Assembly (NCBI GenBank): GCA_026415985.1
Contig: JAOAGA010000035.1
Location: forward strand, 1 to 17,280
Direction of reading: 5' to 3'
Source: Pseudomonadota bacterium
GTDB lineage: Bacteria; CALINM01
Length of the DNA stretch: 17,280 nucleotides
Shown here: positions 8,054-14,689 of the stretch, piece after piece
How the letters are laid out: each line of letters starts with the position of its first letter
Numbering within the stretch: the stretch's first letter is position 1
Program-made: the position numbers and the translations under genes
Notes under the pieces: generated by a model
What the model saw: the letters and a program-made list of their open reading frames with translations, nothing else
Told to the model about the DNA's origin: nothing
The model's database searches: none

Positions 8054-9103
8054 TCATTTGTCTCCCAATCTTCTCATTCCAAGACCCACTGCCACACCAA
8101 AATGGTGATAGCTTATATCCTGCTGGCTTTTATCAATAGGAATATTGGTAAAAGGATTACCTATTATTGCATTAATCCCTGATTTATCTTTAATTTTTTC
8201 CGGCAATCCTTTCAGTTTTGAAGATCCGCCGAAAAGAAAAACATTTTCAATAATATCGTTAGGATTTGAGTTATAGAAAAAGTCTATGGTTCTTTGTATC
8301 TCTCCAGTTAAAACATTTATCTCCTCGTCAAGAATCTCGTTTACACTGTTCATGTCAACGTCTTTCTTGACACCAACCTTTACCTCTTCGGCTTCCTCAA
8401 AGGTAATCCCCAAATTTTTCTGAAGCGCCTCTGTCACCTTATTTCCCGCAACATTTATCGTTCTTGTAAAGAGGGAATCCCCTCCCTTAACAATATTTAT
8501 ATTTGTAAAACTTGCTCCTATGTTACATATAAGGTTTGTCTTATTTGTAAAAGACGGATAGTTAACCTCAAACATATTCTGAATGGCAAAAACATCTATA
8601 TCAACAACCATAGGCTCAAAGCCAAGATCTCTGATTATAAGCAGATAATCATCAATCAACTCTTTTTTTGCTGCCGCCAGAAGAACATCCATCTGTCCCT
8701 GAATATTTTCTGTTGCTCCCAATATTTTAAAATCCAGATAGACATCCTGTATACTAAATGGCAGGTATTGCTCCGACTCCCATTGTATGGAGTTTGCAAA
8801 CTCCTCTTCTGTAACGATTGGAACAGATATCTTTTTTACAATTACTCCCTGACCAGATACAGAGAGGGCAACATTTTTTACTGTTGGCTTAACTGTCTGA
8901 ACAATATCTCTTACCGCATCGGTAAGAGCAACTGAATCCATTATGGCACCATCAATTATTATATCTTTGGGAATCTGTTTAATACCTAACTTCCTGACTT
9001 TATAATCTTTTCTTGTCTTTTTAAGCTCTACCAGCTTGATACACTGAGACCCTATATCAATACCGAAGAGGTCTTTTTTTGACTTAAATAGTCCTTCAAT
9101 CAT
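8054..9103 (-). CDS. pilM: Type IV pilus actin-like ATPase PilM
   Basis: PilM is the cytoplasmic, FtsA/actin-fold partner of PilN. At 349 residues it is the usual length. Nucleotide-binding motifs are visible in order: phosphate-1 FGIDIGSQCIKLVEL (13-27), phosphate-2 LICNIGASFTNINIV (191-205) and the adenosine loop NVFLFGGSSKLKGLPE (287-302). IQWESEQYLPF (106-116) is also typical. The ATG overlaps the end of the upstream HTH gene by eight bases (ATGATTGA), so PilM synthesis is probably coupled to translation of the regulator. Confidence 0.95.
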   Translation of the reverse strand: MIEGLFKSKKDLFGIDIGSQCIKLVELKKTRKDYKVRKLGIKQIPKDIIIDGAIMDSVALTDAVRDIVQTVKPTVKNVALSVSGQGVIVKKISVPIVTEEEFANSIQWESEQYLPFSIQDVYLDFKILGATENIQGQMDVLLAAAKKELIDDYLLIIRDLGFEPMVVDIDVFAIQNMFEVNYPSFTNKTNLICNIGASFTNINIVKGGDSLFTRTINVAGNKVTEALQKNLGITFEEAEEVKVGVKKDVDMNSVNEILDEEINVLTGEIQRTIDFFYNSNPNDIIENVFLFGGSSKLKGLPEKIKDKSGINAIIGNPFTNIPIDKSQQDISYHHFGVAVGLGMRRLGDK

Positions 9104-9296
9104 CTAAAAACACCTTTTCTTTATCTTTTATATCCATACCTAAGGCAAGCAAAATTTTTTTCTGGGTATCAAGCCTGCAAGGCTCTCCTTTCTCAACCCG
9201 AGCTATGGTTACGATGGATAAACCACTTTTTCTTGCTAACTCCGATCTGCTTATAAGTAACCTCTTTCGCCATTCCTGAAGTCGATTCTTAGGCAC
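9096..9296 (-). CDS. Small XRE-family HTH protein, first gene of the pil-aro operon
   Basis: This 66-residue basic protein is little more than one lambda-repressor-type helix-turn-helix. SELARKSGLS (18-27) and IVTIARVEKGE (28-38) are helices 2 and 3, with the usual LLALGM (49-54) closing helix. There is no ligand-binding or dimerisation domain beyond it. The start is GTG at 9296-9294, set by AAAGGAG seven bases upstream; an overlapping ATG at 9298 is out of frame and reaches a stop after about 16 codons. It lies directly behind a promoter with a dyad over the start site and overlaps pilM by eight bases. I infer an autoregulated controller of the pilus/shikimate operon, but only the fold and position are seen. 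Confidence 0.88.
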   Translation of the reverse strand: MPKNRLQEWRKRLLISRSELARKSGLSIVTIARVEKGEPCRLDTQKKILLALGMDIKDKEKVFLDD

Positions 9297-9303
9297 ATTA
9301 TTA

Positions 9304-9310
9304 CTCCTTT
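9304..9310 (-). promoter_or_regulatory. Shine-Dalgarno selecting the GTG start of the HTH gene
   Basis: AAAGGAG on the minus strand is seven bases before the GTG at 9296. It supports the GTG over the overlapping ATG at 9298, whose frame closes quickly. Confidence 0.75.
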
Positions 9311-9315
9311 TTAAG

Positions 9316-9328
9316 TTTCATAATGAAA
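9316..9328. promoter_or_regulatory. 13-bp dyad over the predicted transcription start (candidate operator)
   Basis: TTTCAT-A-ATGAAA is a perfect inverted repeat with six-base arms around one central base. It abuts the -10 box (9329-9334), and its centre (9322) falls where transcription should begin. A dyad in this spot, upstream of a gene for a small HTH protein, is the classic layout for an autorepressor site. Binding by that protein is inference. The dyad itself is directly visible but short and AT-rich, so chance is possible. Confidence 0.5.
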
Positions 9329-9357
9329 TTGATAGCAGAGTTTTATTATTATGTCAA
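9329..9357 (-). promoter_or_regulatory. Sigma-70 type promoter of the HTH-pilMNOPQ-aroCKB operon
   Basis: On the minus strand a perfect -35 TTGACA (9357-9352) is followed by a 17-base spacer and TATCAA (9334-9329). TG one base before the -10 makes it an extended -10 (TGC-TATCAA). Transcription would begin near 9322, about 26 bases upstream of the HTH start codon. This is the best promoter in the window and lies in its longest gap between genes. Phased AT boxes lie just upstream. Confidence 0.8.
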
Positions 9358-9373
9358 ACTTTTTTTTAAAATT

Positions 9374-9410
9374 TTATAATTTTTTATAAAAATTTTATAA
9401 AATTTTATAA
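9374..9410. repeat. Four TTATAA boxes at helical spacing
   Basis: The palindrome TTATAA occurs at 9374, 9384, 9395 and 9405, so the steps are 10, 11 and 10 bp, close to one helical turn. Short A and T tracts fill the gaps, giving an almost pure A/T stretch from 9360 to 9411. It begins about 17 bp upstream of the -35 box of the pil promoter, where an UP element or bent DNA would act. The last copy overlaps the stop codon of the disrupted gene after nusB. Confidence 0.7.
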
Positions 9411-9853
9411 ATCCTGTCTGAAATAATCCCAATAATATCCTTTGAAAATTTCTTTCAACTCATTGATTTTATTAGATGTATGATAGGAAGGGACTAAAAA
9501 AAAACTATTAATCTTTAGCTTGTAGAGCATATCATTTAACTGCTTCAATAAAAATGACAGAGGGTTATCGTTAATTTCCCCCCCTGAGCCAAGATTGTAA
9601 AAAATAAAGTTATTACAAAATGAGACATAATTACTACTATAAAGAAAAACTTCTCTTTTGTTCAGATCTATCTTTTTTTTAATAATTAACCTTGTAATCT
9701 CGCCATTTAAATACCAGTCGAGATAGGCAGTGGGACCTTTTAACGGAAGACAGTCTTTCTCAAGGAAAGATATTATAAGCGGGAAGTGCTTTTCATAAAA
9801 AACATATTTTTTATTGTCTATGAGTTCACCCCATCTAAAATTTTTAATAACAT
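9405..9853 (-). CDS. Start-disrupted ORF after nusB; possible M17 aminopeptidase N-domain-like protein
   Basis: The minus strand is open for about 148 codons from the nusB stop to TAA at 9407-9405, but this frame has no ATG, GTG or TTG near its beginning. An ATG at 9853-9851, one base past the nusB TAA, is in the wrong frame and stops after 11 codons (MLLKILDGVNS). One added base in the A5T4 run (9845-9837) would join them as MLLKNFRWGELIDNKKYVF and onward, about 149 residues. The protein looks real, with GPTAYLDWYLNGEITRLI and FIFYNLGSGGE, which recall from memory the macro-like N-domain of M17 leucyl aminopeptidases. Options are a sequencing or assembly indel, a recent pseudogene, -1 frameshifting or transcript slippage, a non-standard ATT start, or read-through from nusB, which is in the same frame. 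Confidence 0.7.
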
Positions 9854-9854
9854 T

Positions 9855-10277
9855 TTAATCAGATTTTTTATTGGTTACAAATTTTTTATAAAACTTATCG
9901 AGGATTCCGTTTATAAACTTTTTTGATTCCTCTGTACCAAACTTTTTTGCCAATTCTATAGCTTCATCTATGGCAACTTTGAAAGGAACATCTTCTATAA
10001 ACAAAAGCTCAAAGGCACTTAATCTGAGAATTGCCTTATCAACTTTATGCATTCTGTCCAATATCCAGTTTTTTGATAGTGATTGTATCTTTTCATCTAT
10101 ATCTTTTATGTTTGCTGAAACTCCTCTTACGATATAATTTGAATAATCCTTTACTTCTTCCTTTTCATCCTGTCCTTCCCAGTAAATCCTTATACACTCC
10201 TCAGGAGAATAGCCGGACATCTCAAGCTGATAAAGAATTTTAATGGCATTTTCTCTTGCCTTTCTCCTGTTTTTCAT
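9855..10277 (-). CDS. nusB: Transcription antitermination factor NusB
   Basis: NusB pairs with NusE (ribosomal protein S10) on boxA RNA and supports rRNA transcription antitermination. The 140 residues match the family. The N-terminal RRKARENAIKILYQLEM (4-20) is the arginine-rich RNA-binding helix. ILRLSAFELLF (83-93) and VAIDEAIELAKKFGTEESKKFINGILD (101-127, key residues I103, D104, E105, N123) are the typical C-terminal helices. Its ATG overlaps the ribH stop by one base (TGATG). Linkage of nusB to ribH is widespread in bacteria. The next gene begins one base after its stop but is disrupted. Confidence 0.95.
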   Translation of the reverse strand: MKNRRKARENAIKILYQLEMSGYSPEECIRIYWEGQDEKEEVKDYSNYIVRGVSANIKDIDEKIQSLSKNWILDRMHKVDKAILRLSAFELLFIEDVPFKVAIDEAIELAKKFGTEESKKFINGILDKFYKKFVTNKKSD

Positions 10278-10738
10278 CAGGCAAGCTCCTTAATAAGCCG
10301 AGCCATCTCAATGGCCGATACTGCAGAATCATAACCTTTATTGCCTGCTTTTGTTCCCGCTCTTTCAATAGCCTGTTCAATGGTATCGGTTGTTAATACA
10401 CCAAATATAACTGGTTTACCCGTTTCAAGCCCAACAGCAGCAACACCTTTTGAGACTTCTGATGCTACATAGTCAAAGTGAGGAGTATTTCCTCTTATTA
10501 CCGCTCCGAGGGCAATAATGGCATCAAAATCTCTGTCTGCTAATTTTTTGCACATCAAAGGAATCTCAAATGCGCCGGGAACCTTATAAATCTCAATGGA
10601 ATTTTCGGAAACATTATGCCTTTTAAGTCCATCCAAGGCACCTAAAAGTAGCTGTTCAGATATAAAACTATTAAATCTGCTTACCACTATGGCAATTTTT
10701 AAGCCTTTGCCGTCCAGTTTTGCCTCTACTATTTTCAT
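10277..10738 (-). CDS. ribH: 6,7-dimethyl-8-ribityllumazine synthase
   Basis: It condenses the RibD product with dihydroxybutanone phosphate from RibBA to make lumazine, the penultimate riboflavin intermediate; family members build icosahedral or pentameric shells. The 153 residues are standard. Seen motifs are SRFN (20-23), PGAFEIP (54-60), [14 protein letters not shown] (78-91) with the likely catalytic H87, and AGTKAGNKG (127-135). The start is supported by AGGAGG five bases upstream. A 49-base gap separates it from ribBA; it holds a 10-bp palindrome but no terminator or riboswitch that I can see. Confidence 0.97.
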   Translation of the reverse strand: MKIVEAKLDGKGLKIAIVVSRFNSFISEQLLLGALDGLKRHNVSENSIEIYKVPGAFEIPLMCKKLADRDFDAIIALGAVIRGNTPHFDYVASEVSKGVAAVGLETGKPVIFGVLTTDTIEQAIERAGTKAGNKGYDSAVSAIEMARLIKELA

Positions 10739-10787
10739 TTTTCCTCCTCGCTCAAAAAATTTAGGTTAACCTGCCTTATTTCTCAAA

Positions 10788-11990
10788 CTATATATTTTCA
10801 ATCATGTGTCCCATTTTTTCTTTTTTAGTTTTTAAATACTCTACATTATAATCTGTAGGTTTTATGACAATGGGCACTCTTTCTACAATTGTAAGATTAT
10901 ATCCTTCAAGCCCTTTTAATTTTTTGGGATTATTAGTTAAAAGCCTGATCTTTCTAAGACCTAAATCTGAAAGTATCTGGGCACCAATCCCGTAATCCCT
11001 TAAATCTGCCTTAAACCCCAGTGCTTCGTTGGCTTCAACCGTGTCTTTTCCTTTATCCTGAAGGTCATAGGCCTTTATCTTATTAAGAATTCCTATACCT
11101 CTTCCCTCCTGTGGAAGATAGAGAATTACACCCTTCCCCTCTTCTTCAATCATCTCCATCGCCCTTTTTAACTGATCACCGCAATCACATCTTAACGAAT
11201 GTAACACATCTCCCGTTAGACATTCAGAGTGAACTCTTACCAAAACTTCATCATCGGGACCTATTTCTCCCTTTTGTAAAACTATAGTTTCACCCGGTTC
11301 AATATCATTTACATAGACCATTATCTTAAACTCACCATACTTAGTTGGAAGTTTTGCCTCAGCCTCTTTTCTGACAAATTTTTCCGTACGCATTCTGTAG
11401 GCTATTATGTCTGCTATAGTCACAATAGGAATATCAAACTTTTTAGATATTTCCTCCAGGTCTGGCATTCTTGCCATTGTCCCGTCATCTTTCATTATCT
11501 CACATATAACTGAAGCAGGTCTTAATCCCGCCAATCTTGCCAAATCAACAGAACCTTCTGTCTGACCCGCCCTGACAAGTACACCTCCTTTTCTCGCCTT
11601 CAGAGGAAATACATGCCCTGGAGTAACAATATCGTCTGGAGTTGCCGATGGATTCACTGCTGTTAGGATTGTTGTTGCCCTGTCGTGGGCTGAGATACCG
11701 GTAGTAACCCCCTTTCTTGCCTCGATTGATACAGTAAAGGCAGTTCCAAATCTTGAAGTATTTCTGCTGACCATCATTGGTAAGTCAAGTTGCTTAACTA
11801 TTCCCTCATCTAAAGCTAAACAGATTAAACCTCTTCCTTCTTTTGCCATAAAATTAATAACTTCCGGAGTAACCTTTTCTCCTGCTATGGCAAAATCACC
11901 CTCATTTTCTCTATCCTCATCGTCTACGAGGATTATAATGCCTCCTTTTTTATAATGTTCTATAATCTTTTCCATCTTCTTTAGTATCAT
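10788..11990 (-). CDS. ribBA: Bifunctional DHBP synthase / GTP cyclohydrolase II
   Basis: It catalyses both entry reactions of riboflavin synthesis: ribulose 5-phosphate to dihydroxybutanone phosphate (N-terminal half) and GTP to the diaminopyrimidine (C-terminal half). The 400 residues fit a two-domain RibBA. The RibB half (about 1-205) has [10 protein letters not shown] (23-32) and [12 protein letters not shown] (96-107). The RibA half (about 206-400) has the zinc cysteines C257, C268 and C270 in [16 protein letters not shown], then [16 protein letters not shown] (293-308) and LTNNPKK (351-357). All key residues are present, so both activities are expected. The ATG at 11990 shares ATGA with the ribE stop and has GGAGG upstream; a second ATG at codon 6 is less likely. 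Confidence 0.97.
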   Translation of the reverse strand: MILKKMEKIIEHYKKGGIIILVDDEDRENEGDFAIAGEKVTPEVINFMAKEGRGLICLALDEGIVKQLDLPMMVSRNTSRFGTAFTVSIEARKGVTTGISAHDRATTILTAVNPSATPDDIVTPGHVFPLKARKGGVLVRAGQTEGSVDLARLAGLRPASVICEIMKDDGTMARMPDLEEISKKFDIPIVTIADIIAYRMRTEKFVRKEAEAKLPTKYGEFKIMVYVNDIEPGETIVLQKGEIGPDDEVLVRVHSECLTGDVLHSLRCDCGDQLKRAMEMIEEEGKGVILYLPQEGRGIGILNKIKAYDLQDKGKDTVEANEALGFKADLRDYGIGAQILSDLGLRKIRLLTNNPKKLKGLEGYNLTIVERVPIVIKPTDYNVEYLKTKKEKMGHMIENI

Positions 11991-12637
11991 AAAATACCGC
12001 CTCCGGAAAAACCTCTTGAAATAAGAAAGCCTTCACTCAGACTATCCTTACTTTCTTTTATAAAATTTTCAATATACTTACCAACTATATCAAACTCAAT
12101 ATTAACAAGGTCCCCTCTCTTCAGATATCTTAAATTAGTCACATTAAAAGTGTGAGGTATTATGTTTAATCTAATCATTCCGGTAAATTTTTCGTTTATG
12201 GTAAGACTTATACCGTTTATTGCAATAGACCCTTTATAAATGACATATTTATCAAAGCTTTTATCATAGGATATCTTAAAAATATAGAAATCACCTTCTT
12301 TTCTTGTCTCAACGATCTTTCCTACCGTATCGATATGTCCTGTTACAATATGACCTCCGAGCCGGTCAGAAAAAGAAAGGGCTCTTTCCAAGTTAACCCT
12401 ATCTCCAACTTTAAAATGTTTTGCAGTGCTAATATCCAATGTTTCCTTTGACACATCTACCTTGTAAGATCTTTCTTTTATCTCCGTCACTGTTAAACAA
12501 ATACCGTTTACCGCTATACTATCGCCAATCTTTGTGTTATTTAGAACTTTTTGGCATTCGATCTCAAATAACCTGCCGGAACTTCTTGCTGAGATTGATT
12601 TAACTATTCCTAACTCCTCTATTAGCCCCGTAAACAT
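11987..12637 (-). CDS. ribE: Riboflavin synthase, alpha type
   Basis: It dismutates two lumazine molecules to riboflavin and the diaminopyrimidine, and acts as a trimer. The 216 residues show the internal duplication of the family. The first barrel starts [10 protein letters not shown] and has [13 protein letters not shown] (38-50). The second starts near [10 protein letters not shown] (94-103) and has [12 protein letters not shown] (136-147) and IPHT (160-163). It is named ribE here, called ribC in some naming schemes. A 40-base gap separates it from ribD, with no clear Shine-Dalgarno. It overlaps ribBA by four bases. Confidence 0.96.
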   Translation of the reverse strand: MFTGLIEELGIVKSISARSSGRLFEIECQKVLNNTKIGDSIAVNGICLTVTEIKERSYKVDVSKETLDISTAKHFKVGDRVNLERALSFSDRLGGHIVTGHIDTVGKIVETRKEGDFYIFKISYDKSFDKYVIYKGSIAINGISLTINEKFTGMIRLNIIPHTFNVTNLRYLKRGDLVNIEFDIVGKYIENFIKESKDSLSEGFLISRGFSGGGIL

Positions 12638-12677
12638 AATAATTATATTAAACTTTTAAAGAGAGAAAAAACAAGTA

Positions 12678-13751
12678 CTAAAACCTCACCCATTCTACAA
12701 TTAAATCTTTATCTATCTTTTTTGTCTTATAATTGTCTAAATAAAAGGCAGTTTCAAGGGTTTTAAATCCGGCACCGGAAACAGATAAATTTCTCTCACC
12801 ACCCAGTATATAGGGTGTTAATATAACCATCAGTCTATCTACAAGTCTATTTTTCATCAATTCAAAGCTTAAGATACCCCCGCCTTCAACAAGGAGATTT
12901 TGTATTTTTTTTTCTCCTAAATCTCTCATAACTGTTTCTATATTCAGCCTGCCATCTGCTTTATCAACCACAACTGTTTCCGCTGGAATACCTTTTTCTT
13001 TTAGCTTACTACTGGCGGTATAGACCAAAACATCTCCTCTGCTTTTAAATAATTTTTCATCCCCCTTTAGTCTCCCCTCCGTATCGAGGACAACTTTAAG
13101 CAAATCCTTTTTTTTATGATAATATCTTATATCAAGAGAGGGGTTATCGGAAATTACCGTATTTATACCAACCATTATGGCGTCGGATTCAAATCTAAGT
13201 TTATGAATATATCTCAAGGTTTTTTCTGAAACAAGATATCTTGAACCCTTTAATGGTGCGTTCTTTCCATCTAAAGTTTCTGCAAATTTAAGGGTTACAA
13301 AGGGGGTTTTCTCAACTATATACTTGAAGAAAGGCGCGTATAATTTTCTCAGTTCATCTTCCAAAACACCTTCTTTTACATCAACACCGTTTCTTCTCAA
13401 TAATTCAATACCTTTACCTGCTACTTTCGGGTTTTTATCTCTTACTCCAACGACTACCTTTTTTATACCACTTTCTATTATCAGGTTTGCACAAGGCGGT
13501 GTCTTTCCAAAATGTGAACAAGGTTCAAGGGTAACAATTAAGATAGCCTTTTCTAAATCTTTTCTGTTGAGACCTTGAAGGGCAACAACCTCTGCATGAG
13601 GTCCGCCATATTTTTTATGATAGCCTTGACCTATAATCTTATTGTTTTTTACTATAAGAGCACCAACGGGAGGGTTGGGAGAAACGTAACCTATACCCCT
13701 CTTGGCAAGTGTCATAGCAGTTTTCATCAAATTTTCATAATTTAACTTCAT
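12678..13751 (-). CDS. ribD: Riboflavin-specific deaminase/reductase RibD
   Basis: RibD deaminates the pyrimidine made by GTP cyclohydrolase II and then reduces its ribose side chain with NADPH. The 357 residues are usual. The deaminase half (about 1-145) carries the zinc site H52-A-E54, C78 and C87 (PCSHFGKTPPC). The reductase half (about 148-357) has FVTLKFAETLDGK (151-163), VGINTVISDNPSL (194-206) and LLVEGGG (286-292). The start shares ATGA with the nrdR stop, so translation is likely coupled. No FMN riboswitch precedes it. Confidence 0.96.
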   Translation of the reverse strand: MKLNYENLMKTAMTLAKRGIGYVSPNPPVGALIVKNNKIIGQGYHKKYGGPHAEVVALQGLNRKDLEKAILIVTLEPCSHFGKTPPCANLIIESGIKKVVVGVRDKNPKVAGKGIELLRRNGVDVKEGVLEDELRKLYAPFFKYIVEKTPFVTLKFAETLDGKNAPLKGSRYLVSEKTLRYIHKLRFESDAIMVGINTVISDNPSLDIRYYHKKKDLLKVVLDTEGRLKGDEKLFKSRGDVLVYTASSKLKEKGIPAETVVVDKADGRLNIETVMRDLGEKKIQNLLVEGGGILSFELMKNRLVDRLMVILTPYILGGERNLSVSGAGFKTLETAFYLDNYKTKKIDKDLIVEWVRF

Positions 13752-14212
13752 TTTTTAGATGATTTTTTAAGAAGTTTTTCCAGTTCTTCGATAAACTGAG
13801 ACGGATCTTTAAAATCTTTGTAAACAGATGCAAATCTTACATAGGCTACATGGTCTATTTTCCTTAACTCTCTCATCACAAGCTCGCCGATAAACTGAGT
13901 GGATACCTCCTGCTCGCCATTTTCTATAACTGCGTTTTCAATCCTTTTGACAATTTCATCAATTTTATCGGCAGATATGGGACGCTTTTCAAGGGCCTTT
14001 TTCAAACCATTTTTAATCTTTTCAGAAGAAAAGGGCTCCCTTTTCCCGTCCTTTTTTATTACAAGGGGATAACTAAGCTCAATAATCTCTCTTGTTGAAA
14101 ATCTTCTGTTACAATTTAGGCAGGCTCTTCTTCTTCTGATCTCAGTACCGTCTTTGTTTGTCCTTGAATCCAATACCTTATCTTCTAAGAAACCACAAAA
14201 GGGACATTTCAT
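13748..14212 (-). CDS. nrdR: Ribonucleotide reductase repressor NrdR
   Basis: NrdR is a zinc and ATP/dATP-binding repressor of ribonucleotide reductase genes. The 154 residues match the family. The zinc ribbon cysteines are C3, C6 (CPFCG) and C31, C34 (CLNCNRRFSTRE), and RRRRA (26-30) is the DNA-contacting basic patch. The ATP cone spans about 48-138 (VIKKDGKREPFSSEKI onward). GGTGAT lies a few bases upstream of the ATG. No nrd gene is in the window, so its targets are elsewhere. Linkage to ribD and nusB is common in bacteria. A dCMP deaminase upstream gives it a dNTP-metabolism context. Confidence 0.96.
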   Translation of the reverse strand: MKCPFCGFLEDKVLDSRTNKDGTEIRRRRACLNCNRRFSTREIIELSYPLVIKKDGKREPFSSEKIKNGLKKALEKRPISADKIDEIVKRIENAVIENGEQEVSTQFIGELVMRELRKIDHVAYVRFASVYKDFKDPSQFIEELEKLLKKSSKK

Positions 14213-14245
14213 ATTATCACCGGAAAGAGGCTTACATAGACAGAT

Positions 14246-14689
14246 TTAATATTTAATAACCTCAATTTCAGCCTCTTTTATAAGCTCTTCGGAAAGCTCA
14301 TCAGGATAACCATCTAAATAGTAAATTTTTTTAACTCCCCCGTTTATCAACATCTTTGCGCAGATTGAACAAGGAAAGTTTGTGCAATACAAAAAAGAAT
14401 CAGATATGCTAACACCATAGAAAGCAGACTGTATAATCAGATTCTGTTCAGCATGAATCCCTCTGCATAGCTCGTGTCTTTGCCCTGAGGGGACATTTTT
14501 ACTTTCTCTGATACACCCCACTTCCAAACAATGTTTCAGCTGAGATGGTGCGCCATTGTACCCTGTTGCTAAAATTCTTTTATCTTTTACAAGAATAGCT
14601 CCTACCTGTCTTCTTATGCAGGTTGATCTTTTAGCTACAATCTTTGCAATTTCAAAGAAATACTCATCCCAATCGGGTCTTTTTTTCAT
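14246..14689 (-). CDS. Deoxycytidylate (dCMP) deaminase
   Basis: It deaminates dCMP to dUMP, feeding thymidylate synthase. The 147 residues and motifs fit the dCMP deaminase/ComEB family. The catalytic zinc site is H79-A-E81 (GIHAEQN) with C107 and C110 (PCSIC). A second Cys/His cluster (C54, C59, H72, C75) is typical of the family and may bind another zinc. [20 protein letters not shown] (29-48) is the family's N-terminal strand pair. Its ATG overlaps the stop of the RpiB-GlyA fusion (TAATG). SHMT upstream makes the methylene-folate that thymidylate synthase uses with dUMP, so the pairing makes sense. Some relatives are called comEB; I have no evidence of a competence role here. Confidence 0.93.
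   Translation of the reverse strand: MKKRPDWDEYFFEIAKIVAKRSTCIRRQVGAILVKDKRILATGYNGAPSQLKHCLEVGCIRESKNVPSGQRHELCRGIHAEQNLIIQSAFYGVSISDSFLYCTNFPCSICAKMLINGGVKKIYYLDGYPDELSEELIKEAEIEVIKY

Noticed and set aside
9818-9853. Short peptide gene MLLKILDGVNS after nusB
   Set aside because: Eleven codons with no ribosome site of its own. It is better explained as the out-of-frame start of the disrupted downstream gene.
10763-10772. Perfect 10-bp palindrome AGGTTAACCT between ribBA and ribH, followed by T residues on the minus strand
   Set aside because: The palindrome has no loop, so it cannot form a stable terminator hairpin, and ribH directly follows with a strong ribosome site. It is too short to call an operator.
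12638-12677. TATAAT in the ribD-ribE gap as a possible internal promoter
   Set aside because: The box is only about six bases from the ribE start codon and has no -35 at a usable spacing.
14246-14689. Competence protein ComEB
   Set aside because: The sequence supports dCMP deaminase chemistry; no competence gene lies nearby, so the competence name is not justified.
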